Below, piece after piece: positions 15,212 through 23,855 of a stretch of 64,000 nt of DNA. The position numbers and the translations under genes were made by a program. The stretch is from NCBI RefSeq assembly GCF_000009625.1, contig NC_002678.2, positions 2,542,001 through 2,606,000 on the forward strand, given 5' to 3'. Source of the stretch: Mesorhizobium japonicum MAFF 303099 (GTDB taxonomy: Bacteria; Pseudomonadota; Alphaproteobacteria; Rhizobiales; Rhizobiaceae). The notes beneath the pieces are model-generated. The model made no database searches. It saw only the letters and a program-made list of their open reading frames with translations, and was not told the DNA's origin. The number at the start of each line of letters is the position of its first letter. Position 1 is the stretch's first letter.

Positions 15212-16738
15212 TTAGCGCCCGGCGCTGGCGAGCGCCCGCTTCTCGCGCCGGCGCTGCACCGACGACGGAATATTCATGCCTTCCCGGTACTTGGCGACCG
15301 TGCGCCGGGCGATATCGACACCGCTTTCCTTGAGCATGTCGACGATCGCGTCATCCGAAAGTACATCGACGGGTTTCTCCTCGTCGATCAGCTGCTTGAT
15401 GCGGTCACGCACCGCTTCCGAGGAATGCGCGTCGCCGCCGCCCGACGCGGCGATCGAGGCGGTGAAGAAATAGCGCAGTTCGAACACGCCGCGCGGGGTC
15501 AGCATGTATTTGTTGGCGGTGACGCGGCTGACGGTCGATTCGTGCATGCCGATGGCGTCGGCCACCGTGCGCAAATTGAGCGGCTTCAGCTGGCGCACAC
15601 CATGGACCAGGAACGCATCCTGCTGGCGCACGATTTCCGAGGCCACTTTGAGGATCGTCTTTGCCCGCTGGTCGAGGCTTCGCGTCAGCCAGTTGGCGTT
15701 CTGCAGGCATTCGGCCAGGAAATCCTTTTCCGCCTGGTTCTTCGCATGCGGCGACACCTGGGCGAAATAGATATGGTCGACCAGCACGCGCGGCAGCGTT
15801 TCGGCATTGAGTTCGACGGTCCAGCTGCCGTCATTGGCCGCGCGCACCTCGACATCGGCGACGATGGCGTCGCTGGCGCCGCCCGAAAACGCCATGCCCG
15901 GGCGCGGATCGAGTGCCCGGATCTCCGCCAGCATGTCGAGTAGATCCTCCTCGTCGACGCCGCAGATCCGCTTCAGCGTCTGGAAATCACGCCGCGCCAA
16001 AAGCTCGAGATTGGCGACCAGGGCTTTCATCGCCGGGTCGAGACGGTCGCGCGCGGCAAGCTGCAGCGAAAGAGATTCTGCAAGGTCGCGGGCGAACAGG
16101 CCGGTCGGTTCAAAAGTCTGGCACACCGCCAGCACCTCGGCCACGCTCGCTGTATCGGTGCCCAGACGCGTGGCGACCTCCTCGAGATCGGCCCTGACAT
16201 AGCCAGTCTCGTCCAAGCCATCGGCGAGTTCGCCTGCGATCAGCCGCGCCGCGGGATCGACGAAGGCGAGCGCGATCTGCTCGCCGACATGGTCGCGCAA
16301 AGTGATGGCGCTCGCCGCCATGTCACCGGCGTCGAGCCCCTCGGACGAGGAGCCGCCGCCATTGCCGGAAGCCGATTTCCATTGCGCAGTCAGGTCGGGT
16401 CCGAGCCGCTCGCTGGTGCCGGGATCGTCGGGAAACAGGTTCTCCAGCGAAGTGTCGAGTTTTTCCGAGATCGCCTCGGCGCTCCACCCCGCCTCGTTCT
16501 CGAACCAGTCGCCCTCGGCGGCGGCTTGCGGCTCGGCATCGATCTTCTGCACCTGGTCGCTCGCGGCGTCGTCCTGCGGCTCGGCGCGCTCCAAAAGCGG
16601 GTTGCGCTCGATCTCCTCGTCGATGAAGTGCTCAAGCTCGACATGGGTGAACTGCAGCAGCCGAATCGACTGCATCAGCTGCGGCGTCATCACCAGCGAC
16701 TGCGACTGTCTGAGCTGTAGTTTCGCCGCCAACGCCAT
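15212..16738 (-). CDS. rpoN: RNA polymerase sigma-54 factor
   Basis: Directs enhancer-dependent transcription, including nitrogen-related genes in rhizobia. The 508-residue protein has the Gln/Leu-rich activator-interacting region I (LQLRQSQSLVMTPQLMQSIRLLQ), an acidic region II, the core-binding domain, and the C-terminal DNA-binding part with an HTH (SDDAIVDMLKESGVDIARRTVAKYREGMNIPSSVQRRR) including the RpoN box ARRTVAKYRE. Its promoter region carries a reverse sigma-54-like site. Confidence 0.98.
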   Translation of the reverse strand: MALAAKLQLRQSQSLVMTPQLMQSIRLLQFTHVELEHFIDEEIERNPLLERAEPQDDAASDQVQKIDAEPQAAAEGDWFENEAGWSAEAISEKLDTSLENLFPDDPGTSERLGPDLTAQWKSASGNGGGSSSEGLDAGDMAASAITLRDHVGEQIALAFVDPAARLIAGELADGLDETGYVRADLEEVATRLGTDTASVAEVLAVCQTFEPTGLFARDLAESLSLQLAARDRLDPAMKALVANLELLARRDFQTLKRICGVDEEDLLDMLAEIRALDPRPGMAFSGGASDAIVADVEVRAANDGSWTVELNAETLPRVLVDHIYFAQVSPHAKNQAEKDFLAECLQNANWLTRSLDQRAKTILKVASEIVRQQDAFLVHGVRQLKPLNLRTVADAIGMHESTVSRVTANKYMLTPRGVFELRYFFTASIAASGGGDAHSSEAVRDRIKQLIDEEKPVDVLSDDAIVDMLKESGVDIARRTVAKYREGMNIPSSVQRRREKRALASAGR

Positions 16739-16801
16739 GGTTCGGTTTCAAACGCCTCCTCTACGCGTCCGCGCTTCCCGAAATGAATTCGGCAGCCGGC
16801 C

Positions 16802-16831
16802 ATAAAAACTGGCCCGGCTTTTGCTTGTCAA
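16802..16831 (-). promoter_or_regulatory. Sigma-70-type promoter of rpoN
   Basis: On the minus strand TTGACA (16826-16831) is followed after 18 bases by TTTTAT (16802-16807), giving a start near 16795, 57 bases before the rpoN ATG. Confidence 0.5.
16810..16825 (+). promoter_or_regulatory. Sigma-54-like -24/-12 element inside the rpoN promoter
   Basis: TGGCCCG-N4-TTGCT keeps the invariant GG and GC with exactly ten bases between them and differs at one position from the TGGCACG-N4-TTGCW consensus. It points away from rpoN and fills the spacer between the -35 and -10 boxes of the opposing rpoN promoter. Confidence 0.5.
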
Positions 16832-16924
16832 GGCAAAGCCTAGCAAAAGCCGCTTACCGGAGCGTTATCCTGGAGCAAAATCGCGGAAAATCAGCCCGCG
16901 ACGCGCAAAAAATCGTGTCAGGAA

Positions 16925-16998
16925 ACAAATTTCACGCCTAAGGCAAATTTCCGGAAACGGTTCCTCCGCCCGGAATTGCATGAGAAAAAAGGTCAGAG
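16925..16998. repeat. Diverged RIME-like repeat, copy 3
   Basis: GCCCGGAATTGCATGAGAAA and the following GGTCAGAGCG match the second half of the repeat seen at 2499 and 34322. The final TCAGAGC contains the stop codon of lptB. Confidence 0.5.
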
Positions 16999-17811
16999 CG
17001 TAAACCCCTCGCCGAGATAAAGCCGCCGCACATCCGGGTTCGCCACCACTTCGTCGGCGCGGCCGTGGGTCAGCACCTGGCCGGCATGGATGATGTAGGC
17101 GCGGTCGATCAGCCCGAGCGTCTCGCGCACATTGTGGTCGGTGATGAGCACACCGATGCCGCGCGCCGTCAAATGCCGCACCAGTTGCTGGATATCGGCG
17201 ACGGCGATCGGATCGATGCCGGCAAAGGGCTCGTCGAGCAGCATGTAGGCCGGGCGCGTGGCCAGCGCGCGTGCGATTTCCAGGCGCCGCCGCTCGCCGC
17301 CGGAGAGCGACATGGATGGCGCCTTGCGCAGATGGCTGATGTGGAATTCCTCGAGCAACTCATCGAGATTGCGCTCGCGCACCTTGCGGTCCTTTTCGAC
17401 CACTTCGAGCACGGCGCGGATATTCTGCTCGACGTTGAGGCCGCGGAAGATCGACGCCTCCTGCGGCAGATAGCCGATGCCGAGGCGGGCGCGACGATAC
17501 ATCGGCATCGAGGTGACGTCGAAACCGTCAATCTCGATCGTGCCTTCATCCACCGGCACCAGGCCGGTGACCATGTAGAAACAGGTCGTCTTGCCGGCGC
17601 CGTTGGGGCCGAGCAGCCCGACGGCCTCGCCGGCACGCACGCCCAGCGTGACGCCGCTGACCACCTTGCGGCCCTTGTAGCTCTTGGTCAGGCCCTTGGC
17701 GATCAAGGTTCCCTTGAACTTCGTCTTGTCGACGGTGATCGTGGCCGGAGCCGAAACCTTGGCTGCGGCGCGCCCCGGAAGACGCGCCGTCAGCGATGAC
17801 AGGCTGGCCAT
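16993..17811 (-). CDS. lptB: LPS export ABC transporter ATP-binding protein LptB
   Basis: ATPase that drives LPS extraction from the inner membrane with LptFG. The 272-residue protein has Walker A ([13 protein letters not shown]), Q-loop ([12 protein letters not shown]), signature ([17 protein letters not shown]), Walker B ([12 protein letters not shown]) and the H-loop (LITDHNV). An N-terminal extension of about 40 residues is typical of rhizobial forms. The start at 17811 overlaps the lptA stop (TGATG), so the genes are coupled; an in-frame start at 17886 would lie inside lptA. It lies directly upstream of rpoN. Confidence 0.96.
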   Translation of the reverse strand: MASLSSLTARLPGRAAAKVSAPATITVDKTKFKGTLIAKGLTKSYKGRKVVSGVTLGVRAGEAVGLLGPNGAGKTTCFYMVTGLVPVDEGTIEIDGFDVTSMPMYRRARLGIGYLPQEASIFRGLNVEQNIRAVLEVVEKDRKVRERNLDELLEEFHISHLRKAPSMSLSGGERRRLEIARALATRPAYMLLDEPFAGIDPIAVADIQQLVRHLTARGIGVLITDHNVRETLGLIDRAYIIHAGQVLTHGRADEVVANPDVRRLYLGEGFTL

Positions 17812-18410
17812 CAGGGGTTCGTCGCTCCCGCCTTTGGCGCATCCGATTTCGGCGGAGTCATCGACATGATGACACGACCGCCGCAACCATCGACATTCGC
17901 CAGGCCAGTCTTCATTTGCACGGTCAGCTTGCAGCCCTTGAGCACGTTGGGGCCTTGCGACAGCACCACTTCCTTGCCGGACAGGACCAGCACCTGCGTC
18001 TTCATGTCGAAGGTGCCATTGTCGCCGGTCGCAACCTGGTCATCGGACTTGATGTAGACCTTGCTGCTGACTTCCAGGTGATCGATGTTGGCGGAGCCGG
18101 TCATCGCGGCACCCGCCGCCTCGGTACCCTTGGCGGCCGCGTTGGGATCCTTGACATAATAGACCATCATCTTGCCGGCCTTGAGCAGGGTTGGCCCCTG
18201 GACGACGGTGACGTTGCCGGTGAACACGGCGAGGTTCTCAGCCTGCCGCACCTCCAGCTTGTCGCTTTCGATCTGGATTGGCTTGTCGCCGGACAATTTG
18301 AGCCCGGACACCTGGCTGCTGGCACCCGACTGCGCCAGCGACGGCACAAGGCCCAGCAGGAGCAGCGCCGAAGTTGCGGCCGCAAGCCGTGTCAAACTAT
18401 TGTGCCACAT
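17811..18410 (-). CDS. lptA: LPS transport periplasmic protein LptA
   Basis: Periplasmic bridge protein that carries LPS between LptC and LptD. The 199-residue protein has a signal peptide ([16 protein letters not shown]) and the OstA-type beta-jellyroll with [28 protein letters not shown] and MMVYYV. Two late cysteines (LKGCKL, VDGCGG) are noteworthy. It overlaps lptC by 14 bases and lptB by one, a tight lptC-lptA-lptB operon. Confidence 0.93.
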   Translation of the reverse strand: MWHNSLTRLAAATSALLLLGLVPSLAQSGASSQVSGLKLSGDKPIQIESDKLEVRQAENLAVFTGNVTVVQGPTLLKAGKMMVYYVKDPNAAAKGTEAAGAAMTGSANIDHLEVSSKVYIKSDDQVATGDNGTFDMKTQVLVLSGKEVVLSQGPNVLKGCKLTVQMKTGLANVDGCGGRVIMSMTPPKSDAPKAGATNP

Positions 18411-19110
18411 TCGCTTCTTCGCCCTTTGCCTCAGCCGCCTTCACGCTGGCGGGATCGATGTTGACGCGCACCCTCTTCTCGAACACCAGGATCTTGCCAT
18501 TGTCCTGGACCGACAGGGAATCCGCTGTGATCTGCGACCCGCCACTGCTGACGTCGACGGGATCGTCCGTCTTCATAGTGCCTTTGCCCATGTCGAGGAA
18601 GACCGATTTGAACTTGGCTTGCATGCCGTCGGTCGTGGTGATCATGACGTCGCTGGTCATTTTCATCGTGTTGCCGTCGCGATCGTAGATACCGTGCGAG
18701 GCTTTGATCGCGGCGACATTGTCCGGCCCGACCGGCACCTTGGCGTCTATGCCTTCGAGCTCGATAATGCCTTGCGTGTTGACATCCTGTATCGCCCGCA
18801 GGGCCGTCATCGAATAGGGCTGCTTCTGCTTGGTGAACCCGTTGAGCTTGGGATTGGCCATCACCAGCTTGCCGTTGGAAAAGGCCGCGCCTTCCGACTG
18901 CACCGCGACGGAGACGGGTGCGGCCAGATAGGAATAGACCGGGAAGGCGACGGCGATCAGCCCTGCGGCCAGCGGCACGGCGAATTTGAGCACGCGCACG
19001 CGGCGCGAATGACGCTGGGCGCGGTCGAACGCGTCGCCCCGCGTCCAGCCATCCGCCGGGGGAGCCAACTCCGTCTCGGGGCTGGTCGGTTCATTCGATC
19101 GCGCTAACAT
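18397..19110 (-). CDS. lptC: LPS export system protein LptC
   Basis: Membrane-anchored periplasmic protein that receives LPS from LptBFG. The 237-residue protein has a cytoplasmic N-terminus, one transmembrane segment (about residues 42-65, VPLAAGLIAVAFPVYSYLA) and a periplasmic DUF1239/LptC beta-jellyroll with GIYDRDGNTMKMTSDVMITT. It is larger than E. coli LptC, as usual in rhizobia. First gene of the lpt operon. Confidence 0.9.
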   Translation of the reverse strand: MLARSNEPTSPETELAPPADGWTRGDAFDRAQRHSRRVRVLKFAVPLAAGLIAVAFPVYSYLAAPVSVAVQSEGAAFSNGKLVMANPKLNGFTKQKQPYSMTALRAIQDVNTQGIIELEGIDAKVPVGPDNVAAIKASHGIYDRDGNTMKMTSDVMITTTDGMQAKFKSVFLDMGKGTMKTDDPVDVSSGGSQITADSLSVQDNGKILVFEKRVRVNIDPASVKAAEAKGEEANVAQ

Positions 19111-19469
19111 GACTGCTTTCTTCTAGACCCTGCCCGTCAGGGAACACCGCCTATAGGTGGGGGGCCGGCACTCTCAAGCAAGCACAAGCCCACGAAAACC
19201 GCAAAAATGTGACAACTGTGGTTGTGCAAACGCAAACGAGGTGGGCACAACAGCCGGTACTTCATAGCAGAAATGGGCGCGTCTGCGCCTTTTTTTCATC
19301 ACCGCTGTTCCTGCCCTTACCTCGCGTCCCTTGCGCAGGCCAGTCACAAAACTGACAGTGGTCGGGATCGACGCGGGCGGATTGCCGCGCCATAGGCAAG
19401 ACGAACTGCTTCCCGATGAAGACATCATGGTCTAAAAGCGTCTCTTCCCGCCGACTGTGAGGCTGAACC
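19111..19469. other. 359-base intergenic region between lptC and sppA
   Basis: Holds the divergent promoters of lptC and sppA and, in its centre, a structured segment ending in an orphan intrinsic terminator (see the ncRNA entry). Beyond 19300 I see no other clear feature. Confidence 0.6.
19150..19297 (+). ncRNA. Candidate small RNA ending in an orphan intrinsic terminator
   Basis: GGCGC-GTCT-GCGCC (19276-19289) followed by seven T residues is a canonical plus-strand terminator, yet no plus-strand gene precedes it within this gap and lptC runs the other way. Upstream, GTTGTGC (19221-19227) can pair with GCACAAC (19245-19251), or ACAAC-TGTG-GTTGT can form instead, indicating structured RNA. 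The 5' end is a guess. No Rfam family was recognised. Confidence 0.45.
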
Positions 19470-20426
19470 ATGGCATTGAGAGCCGACGACCTGATCGACC
19501 GCCGCCGTTTGCGGCGCAAGCTGACATTCTGGCGTGTTGCGGCCATCGGCATCGTCGCCCTCGGAGTGATCGCGCTGTCGGCCTGGTTCTATCGCGACGA
19601 TCTCGGCGGCTCGACTGTCGACCATATCGCCAAGGTCAGGATCGAAGGTACGATCACCGAGGACGAGGAACTGATCAAGCGTCTGGAAGACATCCGCAAG
19701 TCGTCGAAGGTGAAGGGCGTGATCCTCGCGATCGATTCCCCCGGCGGCACCACCGTCGGCGGTGAATCGATCTATGAGGAAGTGCGCAAGGTGGCTGCCG
19801 ACAAGCCGGTCGTGGCCGAAGTCGGCACGCTCGCCGCATCGGCGGGCTATATGATCGCAAGTGCTGCCGACCACATTGTCGCCCGCAAAACCTCGATCGT
19901 CGGTTCGATCGGCGTGCTGATCCAGTATCCTGACGTCAGCGGCCTGATGGACAAGCTCGGCATCAAGCTGGAGGAGGTGAAATCCTCGCCGCTCAAGGCT
20001 TCACCTTCTCCCTTCAAGCCGACCAATGACGACGAGCGCGCCATGGTCCGCAAGCTCATCCTCGACAGCTACGACTGGTTTGTCGGCATCGTCGCCGAAC
20101 GCCGCAAGATGACCCACGAACAGGCGCTGGCGCTTGCCGACGGATCGATCTTCACCGGCCGCCAGGGTGTCACCAACGGGCTGATCGATGCCGTCGGCGG
20201 CGAAACCGAGGCGATCGACTGGCTGGCGACCAAGGGCGTCGACGCCAAGCTCAAGGTGGTCGAATGGAAGGACACGGAGCGCCGCGGCAGCTTCCTGTGG
20301 TCAAAAGCCATGGTGAAAACGGTCGGCAGCGCGCTCGGCCTGCCGGGCTACAGCAGTGATGTCATCCACGAACTTGGCGCCGACCGCTTGTTTCTTGACG
20401 GCCTCGTTTCTGTCTGGCACCCTTGA
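19470..20426 (+). CDS. sppA: Signal peptide peptidase SppA, 36-kDa type
   Basis: Membrane-bound serine protease that degrades cleaved signal peptides. The 318-residue protein has an N-terminal anchor (about residues 23-43) and one S49 domain: IDSPGGTTVGGESIYEEV, the nucleophile region GTLAASAGYMIASAADHI, and the Lys-bearing segment EEVKSSPLKASPSPFKP. LADGSIFTGRQ and GLIDAVGG close the domain. Upstream lies a divergent gap that may hold a small RNA; ihfB follows after 80 bases. Confidence 0.93.
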   Translation: MALRADDLIDRRRLRRKLTFWRVAAIGIVALGVIALSAWFYRDDLGGSTVDHIAKVRIEGTITEDEELIKRLEDIRKSSKVKGVILAIDSPGGTTVGGESIYEEVRKVAADKPVVAEVGTLAASAGYMIASAADHIVARKTSIVGSIGVLIQYPDVSGLMDKLGIKLEEVKSSPLKASPSPFKPTNDDERAMVRKLILDSYDWFVGIVAERRKMTHEQALALADGSIFTGRQGVTNGLIDAVGGETEAIDWLATKGVDAKLKVVEWKDTERRGSFLWSKAMVKTVGSALGLPGYSSDVIHELGADRLFLDGLVSVWHP

Positions 20427-20506
20427 GCGCCGTTTGGAACAGCTGAAAAAGCCAATAAAATCATCCTCATAATTTCGACCGAACTGCTTTCACGGGGACC
20501 CGTCTG

Positions 20507-20791
20507 ATGATCAAGTCCGAACTTGTGCAGATTATTGCCACGCGCAATCCGCATCTTTTCCTGCGCGACGTCGAAAACATCGTCGGCGCGATCTTCGACG
20601 AGATCACCGATGCTCTTGCCGAAGGCAACCGGGTCGAACTACGCGGTTTCGGCGCTTTTTCGGTGAAAAACCGTCCCGCCCGCACCGGCCGCAACCCGCG
20701 CACCGGTGAATCCGTCGAGGTCGAGGAGAAGTGGGTGCCGTTCTTCAAGACCGGCAAGGAACTGCGCGAAAGGCTGAACGGCGGCAAGTAG
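20507..20791 (+). CDS. ihfB: Integration host factor subunit beta
   Basis: DNA-bending architectural protein that works with IhfA and also supports sigma-54 promoters. The 94-residue HU-family protein starts [11 protein letters not shown], and its arm region reads [23 protein letters not shown] with the intercalating Pro. The IHF-beta class is indicated by the [16 protein letters not shown] helix. It follows sppA and precedes lapA, a usual alphaproteobacterial neighbourhood. Confidence 0.95.
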   Translation: MIKSELVQIIATRNPHLFLRDVENIVGAIFDEITDALAEGNRVELRGFGAFSVKNRPARTGRNPRTGESVEVEEKWVPFFKTGKELRERLNGGK

Positions 20792-20827
20792 GCGCGGCTT
20801 CAGCGCCAACTTCCGACGGAAAACATA

Positions 20828-21196
20828 ATGCTCAATCGTTTCATGCTCATCGTGGTCTTCGTGCCCCTGGCGATCATCCTGATCGCGCTGGCCGTCGCCA
20901 ACCGCGAACTCGTCGCCTTCACGCTGGACCCGTTCAATCCCGGCAATCCGAAGCTGACGCTCACCTTGCCCTTGTTCATCTTCCTGTTCCTGGCGCTTGC
21001 CATCGGCATGATCGTCGGCAGCCTGGCGACGTGGGTCAAGCAGGGCCGCTACCGCAAACTGGCGCGCCAGCGCGGCGTCGAGGCGGAAAACCTGCGCCAG
21101 GCGGTCAGCCGCGCGCCGTCAGCGCCGCAAGGATCAGTTCAGGGATCGGTCCAAGGGTCGACCCAAGGGTCGGCATTGCCAAAGCCGACCAATTAA
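20828..21196 (+). CDS. LapA-domain (DUF1049) membrane protein
   Basis: A 122-residue inner-membrane protein with two transmembrane helices (about residues 5-25 and 48-70) joined by the family-typical ANRELVAFTLDPFNP loop, followed by a basic helix. In E. coli LapA works with LapB in LPS assembly control; that role is not shown here. The C-terminal tail is a short degenerate repeat (GSVQGSVQGSTQGSA) with a matching DNA repeat around 21131-21175. Confidence 0.85.
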   Translation: MLNRFMLIVVFVPLAIILIALAVANRELVAFTLDPFNPGNPKLTLTLPLFIFLFLALAIGMIVGSLATWVKQGRYRKLARQRGVEAENLRQAVSRAPSAPQGSVQGSVQGSTQGSALPKPTN

Positions 21197-21232
21197 GCCG
21201 ACCCCGGTGCCTTTCGTTCCACGGAGCCTTTC

Positions 21233-22198
21233 ATGCTGACCATTTCGGCCGCCGAGGTCGATCGTGCATTGACCTTTCCCGGACTGGTCGAGACGTTGCG
21301 CACGGCATTCCGTGAGGGCGCAGTGCAGCCGGTCAGGCATCATCACGCTGTCGAACGGCCCGATGGTGCGGCCTCGACCTTGCTGCTGATGCCGGCATGG
21401 ACCGATTTCAACGCCGCCGGCACGTCTTCCGGTGGCCATATCGGCGTCAAGATCGTCACCGTCTCGCCCGACAACAACGCCATCGGCAAGCCCGCCGTGA
21501 TGGGGCTCTATCTCCTGCTCAATGGCGCCACCGGCGAACCGGAAGCCCTGATCGACGGCCAGCGGCTGACGCAGTGGCGCACCGCCTGCGCCTCGGCGCT
21601 GGCGGCATCCTACCTCGCCCGCGACGATGCTTCGCGGCTGCTTGTGGTCGGCGCCGGTGCCCTGTCGCCGTTCCTGGCCAAGGCACATTCGGCCGTACGG
21701 CCGATCAAAACCATCCGCATCTGGAACCGCACCCCGGCAAACGCAGAGAAGGTCGCGGCCGATTTGCGCACCGACGGCTTTGCGGCCAGCGCCGCTTCCG
21801 ATCTGGATGCGGAGCTTGGCGAGGCCGATATCGTCTCCTCGGCGACAATCACCACCACGCCGCTGATCAAGGGCACGCTGTTGCGACCAGGCACCCATAT
21901 CGACCTGGTCGGCGGCTTCACCCCGACGATGCGTGAAAGTGATGACGACGCCATCGTGCGCGCCCGCGTCTATGTCGACACACGCGCCGGCGCTACCAAA
22001 GAAGCCGGCGACATCGTCCAGCCGCTGGCCTCCGGCGTGCTGAAGCCGGACGCCATCGTCGCCGACCTGCACGAACTGGCGCGCGGCCAGGGCGAAGGTC
22101 GCCGAAGCGCTGACGAGATCACGCTGTTCAAGTCGGTTGGCGCGGCACTCGAGGACCTCGCCGCCGGCATTGCCGTCTACAAGGCTCTCAAGCCGTAG
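21233..22198 (+). CDS. Ornithine cyclodeaminase/mu-crystallin family protein
   Basis: A 321-residue NAD(P)-dependent enzyme of the ornithine cyclodeaminase superfamily: GGHIGVKIVTVSPDN, the arginine-bearing LTQWRTACASALAASYLA, the Rossmann motif LLVVGAGALSPFLAKAH and DLVGGFTPTMRESDDD. Family members deaminate ornithine to proline or reduce imino acids such as pyrroline-2-carboxylate; the exact substrate is open. Its end overlaps the convergent EVE gene by 11 bases. Confidence 0.88.
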   Translation: MLTISAAEVDRALTFPGLVETLRTAFREGAVQPVRHHHAVERPDGAASTLLLMPAWTDFNAAGTSSGGHIGVKIVTVSPDNNAIGKPAVMGLYLLLNGATGEPEALIDGQRLTQWRTACASALAASYLARDDASRLLVVGAGALSPFLAKAHSAVRPIKTIRIWNRTPANAEKVAADLRTDGFAASAASDLDAELGEADIVSSATITTTPLIKGTLLRPGTHIDLVGGFTPTMRESDDDAIVRARVYVDTRAGATKEAGDIVQPLASGVLKPDAIVADLHELARGQGEGRRSADEITLFKSVGAALEDLAAGIAVYKALKP

Positions 22199-22636
22199 CC
22201 TCGGCAAGCGTCTTCGGGGCACCCATCGCCTCTGCGATCAGACGAAAATCGTGATCGGTGATTTCGAACAGGCCGAAGCGCAGGTGATACCCCCAGTTCG
22301 ACTTGCCAGCGGTGAAGTCCAGCCGGTCGAGCAGTGGCTTGATCGGCGCTTCTTCAGCCACCGCCCATTCGACATCGCGCCGGAACGGCGTGAAGCCGCC
22401 GCCCATTTCGCCTTGATAGGGCTCTCCTTCCCGTACCGTACCGTACCGATTGCCGTGAAAGCCTGCAGGCCATCTTTTTCGCCCAAAATTGTGGTCGGCG
22501 AATAGTAAACGATGCCGTCGCCGGGCTTGACGCGGCGCAGCGGCGCCGCCTTGCCGTGATTGACCTGCATGAAGCCGTCATTCCGGCCGCGCCGCACATG
22601 CTGCGCCGACGCCACCGCGATCCAATACGCGCTCAT
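22188..22636 (-). pseudogene. EVE-domain gene disrupted by a 5-base duplication
   Basis: EVE domains are PUA-like modules that bind modified bases. The start (ATG at 22636, overlapping the upstream stop as ATGA) reads [45 protein letters not shown], split here as [12 protein letters not shown] and [11 protein letters not shown], as far as AIGTVR. The frame is then lost. The rest of the domain ([15 protein letters not shown] ... [13 protein letters not shown]) continues in another frame to 22188. At 22431-22445 CCGTA is present three times; removing one unit restores an unbroken EVE protein of about 147 residues. It could be a true pseudogene, a slippage-prone switch or a sequencing error. Confidence 0.82.
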
Positions 22637-23028
22637 TTCTGTTCCCCATCGGCCTGTTGCCCGTCGGACAGCCAGTAGACGCGCAGGCGGTGATTGTCGG
22701 GATCGAGCGCAACGAAAGTGCGGCCGAAATCCAAGTCGGTCGGCGTCTGCAGTATCCTCAAGCCGCGCCCCGACCAGTCGGCATGGGTAGCGTCGACCGC
22801 GTCCGGCGTCTCCAGCGCAAACACGATCTCGCCGCCGCCACCGGCCGCTTCCGCCGCCGGCTCCACCGTATGGCGCGACCAAAGGCCGAGCTTGAAGCCG
22901 TTGTCGAGCACGAACAGCACGAAGGTCGGCGCGCTCTCGACCGGCTCGCGACCCAGCAGGGCGCTGTAGAAGGCGCCGCTCTTGAGTGGCTGATCGACAT
23001 AGAGGATGACGAAATTCGGGGTGGCCAT
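22633..23028 (-). CDS. Glyoxalase/VOC-family protein
   Basis: A 131-residue single-domain vicinal-oxygen-chelate protein with paired beta-alpha-beta-beta-beta units: [36 protein letters not shown], and [18 protein letters not shown]. Such small members may be metal-dependent dioxygenase/lyase-like or antibiotic-binding proteins; no function can be assigned. It overlaps the EVE reading frame by four bases, and a 21-bp palindrome lies in its promoter region behind the WYL regulator gene. Confidence 0.87.
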
Positions 23029-23080
23029 ATCTGCTCTCCAAGCTGTTTCAACGTTTCGACTTGGCGAACCTAGGATACCA

Positions 23081-23101
23081 TACTGTCAGATTCTGGCAGT
23101 A
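23081..23101. promoter_or_regulatory. Palindromic operator upstream of the VOC gene
   Basis: TACTGTCAGA-TTCTGGCAGTA is an imperfect 21-bp inverted repeat (TACTG-x-CAGA against TTCTG-x-CAGTA) in the 77-base gap between the WYL regulator stop and the VOC start. It is a likely binding site of the adjacent regulator. Confidence 0.5.
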
Positions 23102-23105
23102 GCCT

Positions 23106-23795
23106 TCATGAGTCACGCTGCTTGTCGAGCGTCGCGCGCCACTCCTTGAGCAGCGCCTGGCGGCGACGCGGATAGCGCGCATCGATGGCGTTGAGGGCGG
23201 ATATGCGATCGGCGCGAAAATGCCGGAAATCCTGCCGCATCTCGCACCACGCCACCACCACCCGCACCTTGTCGAAGAAGCCGAGCGCGAATGGCCAGAC
23301 GACACGTTGCGAAGCAGCACCCCCGGCATCGCGGTAGAGAAAGCCGAGTTTTCGTTCGTTGCGGATGGCCTGCCGCACGACGCCAAGATCTATGCCCTCT
23401 ATGGCGTGCGCCGGCGGCCCGACCAGCAGGGTCGAGGCATCGAGATCCTCACGCAGATCATCCGGCAGTACGGCCGCGATCTTGGCCAACGCATTGGCGG
23501 CAGCGGCCGACAGGCGCTGGTCCGGCTGCTTGGCGACCCAACGCGATCCGAGCACGATGGCCTCGATCTCCTCGTCGGTGAACATCAGCGGCGGCAGGAT
23601 GAAACCGGGTTTCAGCACATAGCCCAGCCCCGCCTCACCTTCGATCGGCGCGCCTTGCCCCTGCAGCGTGGCGATGTCGCGATAGAGCGTGCGGATCGAA
23701 ATTCCGAGTTCATCGGCCAACGCTTGTCCGCTCACCGGCCGGCGATGCCGGCGCAGGCACTGGATGAGGTCGAGCAGACGTTCGGAGCGGGACAT
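23106..23795 (-). CDS. YafY-type HTH-WYL transcriptional regulator
   Basis: A 229-residue regulator: N-terminal winged HTH of the DeoR-like HTH_11 type (RSERLLDLIQCLRRHRRPVSGQALADELGISIRTLYRDIATL) visible as RSERLLDLIQ and ISIRTLYRDIATLQ, then a WYL domain from about residue 130 (RNERKLGFLYRDAGG, VVWPFALGFFDKVRVVVAWC, RADRISALNAID). The start at 23795 fits homologues; an ATG at 23831 is also in frame. It lies directly upstream of a VOC gene in the same orientation, the common pairing for this regulator type. Confidence 0.9.
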   Translation of the reverse strand: MSRSERLLDLIQCLRRHRRPVSGQALADELGISIRTLYRDIATLQGQGAPIEGEAGLGYVLKPGFILPPLMFTDEEIEAIVLGSRWVAKQPDQRLSAAAANALAKIAAVLPDDLREDLDASTLLVGPPAHAIEGIDLGVVRQAIRNERKLGFLYRDAGGAASQRVVWPFALGFFDKVRVVVAWCEMRQDFRHFRADRISALNAIDARYPRRRQALLKEWRATLDKQRDS

Positions 23796-23855
23796 GGGGC
23801 AGATTTGCCTGTTTCTTTGACATTGGTCCATCGCTGGCCGACATGAACAGCAGCG

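Noticed and set aside
16810..16825. Sigma-54-like site as a promoter for a real plus-strand gene
   Set aside because: No plus-strand gene follows; it would run antisense into lptB. Kept only as a possible regulatory site for rpoN.
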